This document shows, piece by piece, positions 12,201 through 24,200 of a DNA stretch of 64,000 bases (position 1 is the stretch's first letter; each line of letters begins with the position of its first letter). The stretch lies in assembly GCA_916613615.1 (NCBI GenBank), contig OU744728.1:34928450-34992449 (forward strand), written 5' to 3'. The stretch comes from Steromphala cineraria (Eukaryota; Mollusca; Gastropoda; Trochida; Trochidae). The translations under genes were made by a program, and so were the position numbers. The notes beneath the pieces are model-generated. The model was not told the origin of the DNA. It did not search any database and was given only the letters and a program-made list of their open reading frames with translations.

Positions 12201-15200
12201 GTTTAAATCCTATAATTGCATTTTCTCCAAACTGTCCTTACCCCTATAAAAAAAATTCTCTTGTGCAAGGGCATCCACAGTTTCGTGGCAAGCAAAATTT
12301 TACCATTGCCACAACTGCATCCACAACTACATTATCACCTTCACCAGGGATGATTAAGTCGTAAAATGATGGATGAATCATCAAAGAGTAACTTTGTGGC
12401 AAAGAAGTGGCTGTACCATGTAAGGGTAATTAAGTCGTAAAAGTTTACAGCCACCAGTGATTGTGGCAAAGAAGTGGCTGTACCATGTAAGGGTAATTAA
12501 GTCGTAAAAGTTTACAGCCACCAGTGACTGTGGCAAAGAAGTGGCTGTACCATGTAAGGGTTATTAAGTCGTAAAAGTTTACAGCCACCAGTGATTGTGG
12601 CAAAGAAGTGGCTGTACCATGTAAGGGTTATTAAGTCGTAAAAGTTTACAGCCACCAGTGATTGTGGCAAAGAAGTGGCTGTACCATGTAAGGGTAATTA
12701 AGTCGTAAAAGTTTACAGCCACCAGTGATTGTGGCAAAGAAGTGGCTGTACCATGTAAGGGTAATTAAGTCGTAAAAGTTTACAGCCACCAGTGATTGTG
12801 GCAAAGAAGTGGCTGTACCATGTAAGGGTAATTAAGTCGTAAAAGTTTACGGCCACCAGTGATTGTGGCAAAGAAGTGGATGCACCATGTAAGGATAATT
12901 ATCTCATAAAAGTTTACAGCTACCAGTGATTGTGGCAAAGAAGTGGATGCACCATGTAAGGGTAATTAAGTCGTAAAAGTTTACAGCCACCAGTGCCTCT
13001 AGAAACTTTTGTAGCAGAATTTGTTAATATGGTTCCAAATCTGCAAAATTACATCCTGAATAATGCCTAAAATTAAATAGATTTTTTAAATAAAGACAAA
13101 TATCAAACAACCAATTAAATGTTTTAATAAAATGTGAAAGTTTGCGCCGTCCAGTGTGCTTTGTTGGAGAGCTTTGTGGGTGCAGTGGGTGTGGCAGCCT
13201 TTTTTTTAGGTCCTGTGGGGCCTTTGGGGTCAGCCTTTGGTGCTGTGGGGGTCAGCCTTTGGTGAGGTTTGGGTGGCAGCTTCTTGTACTATCCTGTAGT
13301 ACGTTGGTGGCAGCCTGTGGTGCTTTAGAGGACAGCCTGTTGGGGCAGGGGGCATCAGCTTGAAATCAGCAAGACAGATCATGGAGACATCAGTTCTGAA
13401 AGTGGATGTCATGGGCAGGCTTAGTGACTGAAAGTAAAAATATAAAAAAGTATAATATCAGCTACCAAATGTTATTAGAAATTGAAGTTGTGAAAATTGT
13501 GAAGATTGAATTATGTGATACAACTGATGTCAACTTTAATAGCATTTGAACAATAAGCATTTTGGCTATGACATTAAAAGATAATATTTTATCAACGAAT
13601 GTACAGTCATGCTGATTGCTACTGAAAAAAGCAAACATTCCTTATATTTCAAATATAAACATTGGATGTCATTTCATTTGCATATTCCATCTGATTTATA
13701 AGAAGTTTGATATATCTTTGTTGATATAATTGCAGAAATATTCTTAAAGATAGGTTAACATGTTAATCAAAATCCTCATTGTTTTACTTTACTTTTCTTA
13801 ACTACATTATTCCACTTCGGAGTTAAAAATGCACCTCAATTTATTAAGATACAGCCAACAGTAACAATTACATTGGATACATGAACTATATAGGGACGTA
13901 GACATTATGTACTGTTATAGAACATAATTTTTATTGACTTGAATCTATAACTGATTTTCAAAAGGGGAGTCTGGACCCCCTGAACCCCCACTGGGATCCG
14001 CCTCTACAAATGGCAAGAGTTGAAAATCTTTAAGAATTGTAAACAAACTAAGATTAATCACAAGAGTTTGTTTAATGCTGTGTCAAATGTCTACAAATTA
14101 GATTTAATGCTCATAAGAATTTGAAAGAAAGTCCTCTAAATTCATTTAAATCAGACAGACAACCTGTCTGAGAGTTTACAAATGAAAATAATGGTCTGTC
14201 AAGTTCATTAATTGTGAATTGGGTTGCATCTTCTAATGTATTGACTAATCTACATTCAAGGAATATACAGCATGTTGATTTAAGAATTAGATCACCATCC
14301 TGGCTGTGTTGTTACATAATCAAATGCAATGTGTCTCTAATCTGTAAGTAAATAAGAAGAAATGAATTGGTCAGAAGTCATTTACCAATCTGTTTGTTTA
14401 TTTAGCAATTCAGTGCACTTACTGTGATGACACTGCCTAGTCTTCCCTTGTGAGTTCCCTTATGTTGCCAGGTCTGTGTATTGTAAGCTTCAGTGATCAC
14501 CTTAAATAAACAATTTGTAAATTACAGTTCTTCAATGAAATGAAACAGGTATATAGAAAGAACAACTGAAACTAATGATTTATTTATATATAGGCAAAAT
14601 AACAAGAATAAGCAAAAATAAAAATAAAAATGATAAAAAGATAACCCCTTGATTGCTTATATGCGTTTTTTATAAAACAGATAGAATTTTAACTTATAAG
14701 TTGACATTTGAATAAGTTAATAACTTGATAATAATAATGGTATTTAGGTTTTTATTATTATTTAATTTGTTTTACTACTTTTATCAATTCAAGAAGTTTA
14801 TGAAAAGGATGAACAGATTTGGACAAACACTTTGAATTGGCATTTATAATCAAAACTTCATGGAAGACCATGTCTTCAACTGTCTGGCTGTGAAATACTA
14901 TCCAGTCATTATCAAAATTATAAACCAGGAGTGTGAGTTTCAGTTTGAACATTTATGAATCATACAGAAATGGACTCTTAACAATATATTTGATCTAACT
15001 TTGAGAATTATTAACAATGTTTATAGAATTCAAATTCAAATAAGATTCTAAGGTCATTAGCATTTGAAATCAAGTACTCCCACAAATTTACAACATACAA
15101 TTGACTTGTCTGGATGTTTACAAATAATAATGCAATTGCATTTGGAAGTTCCATTTACAATTGTCTAATCTACAGTCAAGGATTATATAATGCATGTTTA

Positions 15201-18200
15201 TTCTAGAATTAGCCAGCTGTGCAGGTACCTGTTACATAATCACTGCCTGTGTCCAGCCTCTGATGTCCTCCATGGCAGTCGTGGTCCAGTGCACACTTGT
15301 GTAAACAATGCCATCTTTAGCTGAAAGTTACCAATTTAAGATAAAAACTATATTACAGATCAAATCAGTATCAAAAAAACAAATCCTAATGGTACATTAT
15401 AATGAACATTTACAATACATTACAAGAAATTCAGCAAGAAAGGGTCAGGGTTTAAAATCACTTGTCATTTTGACTGCATGTGAAGCCAATATTTCAGAAA
15501 CATTTTAAGCTCTCATTTATGATTAGAAAAGATAGCAGGCAACATGAACTAGAAACAGTAATCAGAAGTACTTACTTTGGTACCAGTGACTGCAGAATGC
15601 TTTTTTAGCTCTTAATGAGCTGTGATTTAACCATCATATCCAGTTGATTATGTAAATGGTTGATTCAGGCGGCCATCTTGTCTTCTTGTGACTTGTGCAC
15701 AGCTTAGTAAATATTGCAGTGATTCTGATTGGCTGATAATGTCTAGCCAATCAATGAGAAGCACAATGCATTGAATGCATGGTGTAAGGAATCTTTGATT
15801 ATTTTCTTTCATAAGAGTACTTGAGTAATGGTTATGGCAAAGGGTTTTGATAAAATGTATTATTGTGTTATTGTGTAAGTGTTATTGAATTAGTTCATTC
15901 TGACAATGATAACATTAAAAAAATGTTTTTTTTTAAGTGACATTTTTTACATCAATCAGTTATGTCCTTTGTTATTGGCATTTAAGAAGTTTTTCTTTAA
16001 ATTGATAACTTATGAAATTACATGATAAGTGTCAAATAGTCATATCCATCAATAGTAAATTTTACAGCCAGGTTTACAATATTTGAAATTAGTCTGTTGA
16101 GTAAAACAAATTAAAATGGAAGTTAACAAGATAGACAAACATTGGTTTCCAATTTATGTATCAAAACATGTGAAGACCCATACTAATGAAACAAACTTGT
16201 CAACACGATGGTCAGCGTCAATCAATGATTTTACAATTAACAGGAAATCACAACATGAGTTTAAAACTAAAATAACATCTGATTGTGTAACTGCTTTCCA
16301 ATACATAGCAAAATGACAAACTTAATTACCCTTGAAGTAATTACTTATTAGGGTGACAATCAACAAGGCTGTAATAGTGATGGACAGTGGATTTGTCATA
16401 TGAATATACATTTTCAAATGACCAGGTGTTATTAACTAAGCAATTAACACGTTTTTAGAAATAACAGATAATCACCAAGATATTTCCTCTTAAATTCACA
16501 ACCTGAGTTTAAGATTTGAAATAACATTTAAATTGGTAATTGATGTCCCCAACTAAAAAAACAAACTTAACGACCCATGAAGTGTTTAGGTATAATGGTA
16601 GCAATCAACAAAACATAGTGAATAAATTTGAACCCAACACATCTTCATTTCTGTACCAAATTTATTTTTACCTTCACTAAGCTTACATCTTTTTTATGCT
16701 GTGTTGTATATTTTGTTTCCCTTACTACAAAGTCATTAATTCAGTCATGGGAATTGTTCACCAACAAGCTTTGCTCATTGTTGGTTTAAGTGAAAACAGA
16801 CCCTGGTTTGTCAACCCTTTATTGTATCTTAGTAATTTTTATTTGTATCTGCGGATTTAATGTTTTTATAAAATTTTGGAATTAATTTTTTTTTTTAATA
16901 CCCAGACACTGTTGGAATGAAATATGATAAAGTTTACAACGGCCTCTTAATTTTTTTTCAAAAAATCCCCCATACCTACATATATAATTCACTTCATATT
17001 CATGCACTGATATTTTGGATTACTTTTCCAACCATCAACACTAGGCTCTTTATGAAATGTACCCTAACAAAAACCACAAAAAAAACAAAAAACACAAGGC
17101 TTGCCCATCCAATATTTTTGCTTGTTGAACTTTCCAAGTGAGGGACTCCCATCCCTAATTACATAACCCACATGTAGGTTTTATTACTTTATGGTCATTG
17201 GTGTCCCTTCCACAGTATCTCCATTTGGCTTGCTAATCCAATGTCACTTGTGTATCTATCCCAGAGGGAGACCCCCATCCCTGATTACATAACCCACATG
17301 CTGCTGTGGAGGTCTTATTACTTTATGGTCATTGGTGTACCTTCCACAGTATCTCCACTCACCCATGTTATCCCTTGGTCACTTGTGGACATGCCCTTAT
17401 AGGGCTACCGAAGCTGTTACAACCTCACCATAACTTTTTTATTGCTCTAGAGCTTGTGGCCAACCATTCATGGCATCCTCCCAGATGCTTTTTTACCTTC
17501 ACCAAAATGCTTCTGCTAGTGAAGATGGTAAAATTTTGCCCCAATTATCTCAAGAGATGATATGGAGGCAGTTTGAAAATGCAGTGAAAGTTCTGTGTCA
17601 AAGCTGTAGAAGTAACTTTGAGGAATATTTTTTTTATAGGGGTAATGAATTTGACACTCTTTGACAGTACTCTCAGAATACCATGACAAATGGTACCTCC
17701 ATATTGGCTGGAGATATTGGGTGAGCCAGGTAATGACAGAACTAGTGTTTGTCAACATTGTTGTCAGATTATATGAGTTCTGGGCCTGGTTGTCAAGACA
17801 ACAGCTTAGCTTCTCAGAAAGATAACCATTCTAATAACATGGTGCCAGGAGATTGTGCTTGACAGTACAACCAATGCAGATACCATTTTGATAGTAGGAA
17901 TGAAAATAGTGAGTATTGTTTTATTGTTTAGAATGTAAAGTATACTAGGAGATATGATGACTGTAGAACTTATACAAAGCTTTTACCATTCCAGTAGGAA
18001 AGGAAAGAAATATACCCCGTAGTTAATAACTATTTTGTTTGAATTATACAAACTGGTACATATAATGAAAAATTATGCTTTACATTAAGATAAAAAAGTA
18101 TTTTGCTATTTTAGCATCCCATGAATGTATGAAGTGACACAAAATTATAAGTATCTTCTCCTGAAGAATGAAAATATGCATACTTCTTGACAAGACATAT

Positions 18201-21200
18201 GCCTGTAAAATAATTAAAAAACCGACTCTCTCAGATAATAGAAGTTTGTTTTTGACAACAATGACAACTTGGATGTGCTATTTTTTACGCTAGATTATGT
18301 TGATATGAGTTTTTACGTTCTTGGTGACAGTGAAAGAATTCTCTTAGAGTTAATTGGCACTTTGAGTTACCATTTATTAGTCAAATTTCATCAAACAAAT
18401 TCACATAATGAGAGGTCGGGAACACTTACATGATAACAAAAACATTATTATAAATAGGCAATGTCTTATGAAACTGTTTGGTCTTTGAGACATCCAAATT
18501 TATGTGCTTGCTCTCGAATATAATGAAATTATTTCTGAATAAATCACCCTTCAGCTTCAATAAACATATGAAAATATGATACAAACGGTAAATTACTCAA
18601 AGCATTCAGTGTTTTCATGGAGAAAAAGTCAATATGAAATTGATTATGGTTGAACTGAAATTGACGATATTCCTATTGATATCAAGTATTATCTAAGCAA
18701 TATATTGCCCAGTATCAGTCAAGTATGTTTGCTAGAGAGATTTCCCCAGGTCAGTAAAGTACACAGGGAGGCCTTATTGCCTGAAATGTACATGATATTG
18801 ATTTAATGATTGCTGAATAAACAATAAAGTTAGCAATATGTGTTGAGGTTAAGAATGTTGTTCTCTTGTATTTGAAAAGTGTTTGTTTTGTGAACAACTT
18901 TGCCCTTCTACAAAGACAACTGCTCTTTCATACAGAATCATTTTGAGAAGCATTTAATGATTCAAATTGTTTTTAGATTTGAAATAAATGAAATAAAAAG
19001 TTGCAATATGTTATCAAGTATTTTATTTTATCTTGTATCATCTTATATTTTGGCATTAATGATTTTTCATTTGGAAACCTGAATAGTTATTTGATTTGTA
19101 GTTCAGTAAGTTTAAAATTTAAAACATATATATAATTACAACTTATTTTCTTAATTACCTTGTTAACTTTTTTCATGACATCACATATTTTCTAAAGAAC
19201 TATAACATCTTGTAAAAAAATTACTTTAAAATTTATAGTTTTCATGATAATGTTGATAAGAAACCTAAAAACATTTTTATGAAGCTTTTATTGGTTATTT
19301 GTATTGTTTCCAGTGAAGCATGACACAAGGTTTCTTGGGAATACTTGATCTTTCATTGTAATTAAGCTTTCATACAAAGTAAAACTGCTATTTGCACAGC
19401 TAATGATATATTTATTAGCCAAGTCAACATATTAAAGGAACATAGCACGGTTCAGGAGAGATTGTAATGTTTGTTATGTAAAGGTTCATATAGCACACAA
19501 CCAGTGTTGATGTGTTTGACAGTAAGACAACAAGACTATGTACATTTATGTAGTGAACTTAGACGTAGGTTTCTAGTGATATAGACGATGGTCCTAGACG
19601 TAGGTTTCTAGTGATATAGACGAAGGTCAGCTGTTGTCAAGTGAAGGTTGGTTTGCTTATCTTGAGGAACGTATAATGAACTTTTTATAGTGTTTCAGCA
19701 CTTACAGACATGAACATTTCATTTCAATATGACATTCACAACTCACATTTTATATTGTTAATAACTTTTCTTTTGAATTCTGATTATTTGTAAAATAGCG
19801 AGGCATTGTTTTGGTTCAAAATATTGTTAGAATGGTTTTGGAAAATTTGTGAATTAGATAGTTTGAAATGGAATATTATTATTATTGATTTTGTATAATT
19901 CGAAAAAAGCAAACAATACCTATCTCATTGAATTGGATATAACTTTAACATTTTGGTAATAATGAAAAAAATGATGTTTCAATTTTGATTTTTTTTTTCG
20001 GTTAGAGATTTTTGTACTCTGTAGGCTAAATGAAGTTCAGTTTCAGGATCCAGAAAAAGCTTGGAAAAAGCATTGCAGTAAATGAAGCAAATATATTCTG
20101 CAGGCCCTCTTCATATCTAGATATACTGCAGTCATAAAGCATGCATGCTTGAGAACCATTTTACTCATAAAGACCTGTAAAGAAACTTCAGAACATTATT
20201 TTGTCTGGTTTCTTAAGGGGAAAGTGTTATAAACCAAACTACTTGAATGCAACGTGTATACATGGGTACAGTAGGTCAATTCCTATTTTATCTGTTCCAG
20301 AGACGGTGAGGGTTTTCTTGTCGAGGTGAAGATCCCGGACCTACCGACTGCGACAAAACCTAATAAAGATGCAGAGGAGCGGGCCGCGAGGGCAAGACGA
20401 AACCAGATAGAGGCTGACTTCCTGCGCTCCGACCTCAATGTGAGTTTAAATTATGTATACATATTCTATATTAAAGTATATACTATGACAATATGAGAAC
20501 TATATGCGCAAGTGGCGTTTGTTACTTTTATTTCATTGTGTGAGTTTTTCACTTTAGTTTTATTGACAGTAAATCAATTTTCTAAATTGTGCTTTAATGC
20601 AGATTTCTGAAAAAAAATAATCAATTTTCTAATTGTTTTCACAACTTCACATACCTAACTCTTCTAATTGAATTTTGAAATTATGCTTGTATGACAAATG
20701 TGATAAAACAACTACATTTTACTCAAATTTTTCTAATGAATTCTCATTTACAATAGATTTTACAGATAAGAAGTTGGGAATGACCAACTGACGGATCTGT
20801 AATGCTGTCATACTTTTTTCATCAATTTTCTTCTGAAAATAATTCTGATTATTCTTATCTAATTGAATTCCTGATGCTGTAGATATTAGAAATAATTTTA
20901 GAACAGACATTAATTTTTAGAACAGTACCATTCTGTTCTCTGGAGCTTTCGATCTTTCTCTCCAGCATACAGTTTCGTTTAGTTTGATGACAGTTCTTTA
21001 ATTCTTTGATAATCACTGAGATTGCTTTAATAGTTTGATTAAATTACATCCAATCAAACTTTTGCATGTATAATCTTCTTTTTATTTCTAAAAGATTAAA
21101 AAGAAATTCACTGATTCCATTGATGATTTTGAAAAATGTATGTTATATATAACATACATCACAAACCTAAAATGCTATCTAGGCGCTTACCAAAATCCAA

Positions 21201-24200
21201 CTGAAATTGACACATGATGTACTGATATTGACGCTAATTTGCATGTTCATTTGGCTGCATGTGCATGTGTTTGCATGTCTAGGATGTGCTGAACCAGGAA
21301 ATGCGCGACCACCACAAGGAGTTTGACTTTGAGCTAGACAGCATGAGCGAGGATACCCTCTCCAAGGTACACCAGTGTTGTCAAGTGTTGCGTCCGTCCG
21401 TCTGTCAGTCCATCCGTCATGCATACATACAGCGCTCTGCTTTCTCCTTTCATCTGCTACTGCTTGAAGTGCTTGTTACATACCATCTCCATATATATAA
21501 CCATCTTGATACAATATGTTTCCTTGAGTAATCTGCTGATTCACTGATTTGCTTACTTACCATACTAATCATCAAATCTCTGATTCCAGTCTGGTAAAAA
21601 GCTTAATCATTCTTATCAGTTTCTTTTACCTTTACTTTATTTGTTAAAGGAACGATTAGGGTTTGGGTGTTAACAAACATTATGTGAATGTTTTATTATC
21701 ATTTTCATATCAATGATAATATTTTTAATTGTGTTTTATCTCAAGTCATTTATCCAAGTTTCATTTACAAAATCCTGATCTTCAAAAAAGATACGTTTTT
21801 ATAAAATGTGTTATTATTTCTTCAAATCTCCCCTGTACTTGTTTACAAGTTTGAGCTGAACAGGTCAGTTTGCCAATGAAATTATATAAATTTTGTGGAT
21901 ATTCTTAGCAATGACCAACCTCCTTACCTAACTTTAACTACATTTGTATGTGCATTATAGGAAGAAAATTACAAAAAAAAATAGCTGTATAATCAGAAAA
22001 ACAAATGATTGGATGTTTAAAACTTCAACAATAGATTTCTTTTTGCATTGTGGTTTAAGTAATATGTGGCTAAAGATTGAAACAACATAATTTTATATAT
22101 AAGGTTAAGGAAGACAAGAGTAATTCTATGGATGAACAACTTCTTTATTAGCTACAAATATTAATTTAATATGTTTTTGATATGGTTTAAACATATTTAT
22201 TCACTGAATGTGGTGGGATTGGCAAACAAGCACATCAGCGCTTATGTTAATGCCTCTCCCTAATGCCGTTTTTGATATTGATATAAAGAAGTTGTACATT
22301 CATAGAATATCTCTTGTCTTCCTTATAGCATCAACTCCTAGAGTGCTATCAAACAGCTTATTAGAGGTTAGCCTAGCTCACATTGGGAAAGGAGATGTTA
22401 CCGATAACTAAGAATCTTATAAGAGAGAATGATGAGAATCTATCTATTCTCCTACAGCTTTCATCCTCCCTGTCAGGATTCAGCGATGACTATCTGGGGA
22501 GCAGTTTCGACAGTGTAATTGACGCTGTTGTCTATATCATGTACATTACATGTAATCATACACAAACTCACAAGTCACAGCTAACCAATCTTTATTGTAT
22601 TTTGATAACATGTACAGTTTCCACCTTGTATTCAATATGTTCATATATACAATAATACAAATATATATATATGTCTTTGTATTCATCACACTACCCACAA
22701 AGGCACCAATTTAACAACACAATATATTGGGCCAAGGAAATAGTGAATTATTCTTTGGAATGTTATGAATGAATGTATATGTATACATTAAAACATATAA
22801 GTCCAAAATATATTTAGAAATGATATCCCATCATATAACTATGGGTTATTTACATTATGTATCAAACTGTTTGAACAATAATATGTTAAATGGTTCATCC
22901 GTTATCATGAAAAATAATGATAGCCATTGTGTTTGCAAATATTTCATAAAGAGTCCATTGATTATTCAAAATAACTTCAAACATATAATTATCAATATCT
23001 TACTTTAAATTTTTTTTACAAGTGATTCTTGCAAACATGAAAAAAAAACCCATATAATATGAAAATAGAATGAGATATAAGATAATTTGTCAGTAAAAAA
23101 TAGGTGTAATTGGATTCAATAATTCTACAGCCATTTCCAAATGAACAGCTACTATGTATGTACATAGTATAGACAGTTTCTCAGGAGCACTTAGACAAGG
23201 CATATCTGAATTTTCCTTTGAAGTGTTCTCATTTTCATGTAAGAATATCTTATGTTTATATTATGTTAATCTATGTTTATTCTTAAGATTGTTTATATCA
23301 TATGGTTCTTGGTGTACATTTGTGTTCACTAATCACACATATCATCATATTATTGAAAGTGAAATGGTATATCTTATCAGCGGAAGCTTGCAATAAGTCC
23401 TCTGTAGTTTAAAGCTGTTATTTTCATGGAGTAAAGGGAAAATAAAGTATATTGTTCTGATTGCCTCTTACTTTAGGCTCCTCAAAGGTAATTCTTGAAG
23501 TTATTAACATTAGAAAATAACCATAATTTACTTGTGGCAGTACCTTTGCACAATATATATATATGCATTTTTACTATCTTGATGATATTTAGATGTATCT
23601 ATAGATATTGTCTCTTTATGTTATCAATAAGTCTTTGAAGGGCATAAATTAGAGGTATTATACACAGCTGCCCACCTTAACGGTAGTTTTGATCACTTGC
23701 TAGTGTATCTTAGTGCAAATACCATGTAATTTGGGTTTGGTCTGGACACCAATCAATTTAGCTGAGCTGAAAGGATCGCATTGTTGGATGTCCATGTTCA
23801 AAATAATTATTTTTTGCTTCATTTTGGGATCGTCTGGTGTCTTGTGCAAAATATCAAATTTTAGAATTGATGGAATGGACAGAAGGGGTCACTATTTTGA
23901 ATATACGATTTTCTCAAATTTCTTTTAAAAGATTCCTTATTGACTTTCCTAAATCAGGAGAGTTATATTGACATAGTGCAAAGGAACAAATATGACTTGT
24001 GTTTTAAGCTGTCCATCACTTTAAAAGGATTTTGTCAACAACAAAAATGTTTTAGAAATTTTGACCCCTGCACTTCAAATCGAAATTTCAATATTAACTG
24101 ATATGTTTTTGCAATGCTACATGTTTTAAGGCATGCAAAATTACATGGTTTGTGCACTAGGATACGGATGTTAGTGAACAAACTTAATTAGGGTTCTGGA

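Noticed and set aside
12396..12995. CRISPR array
   Set aside because: The units are joined directly with no unique spacers, and the genome is eukaryotic. The same applies to the arrays at 40.7 and 52.6 kb.
13142..13363. A Cys/Gly-rich small secreted protein (+ strand)
   Set aside because: The frame covers imperfect GGTCAGCCTTTGG repeats and has no signal peptide or splice support.
17306..17664. Overlapping plus-strand ORFs near 17.5 kb
   Set aside because: No exon borders and no recognisable family; they overlap the 125-bp duplication.
22208..22655. An additional gene 1 exon between exons G and H (LSSSLSGFSDDYLGSSF)
   Set aside because: There is an acceptor-like CTACAG at about 22460, but no convincing donor. 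Exons G and H already join in phase.
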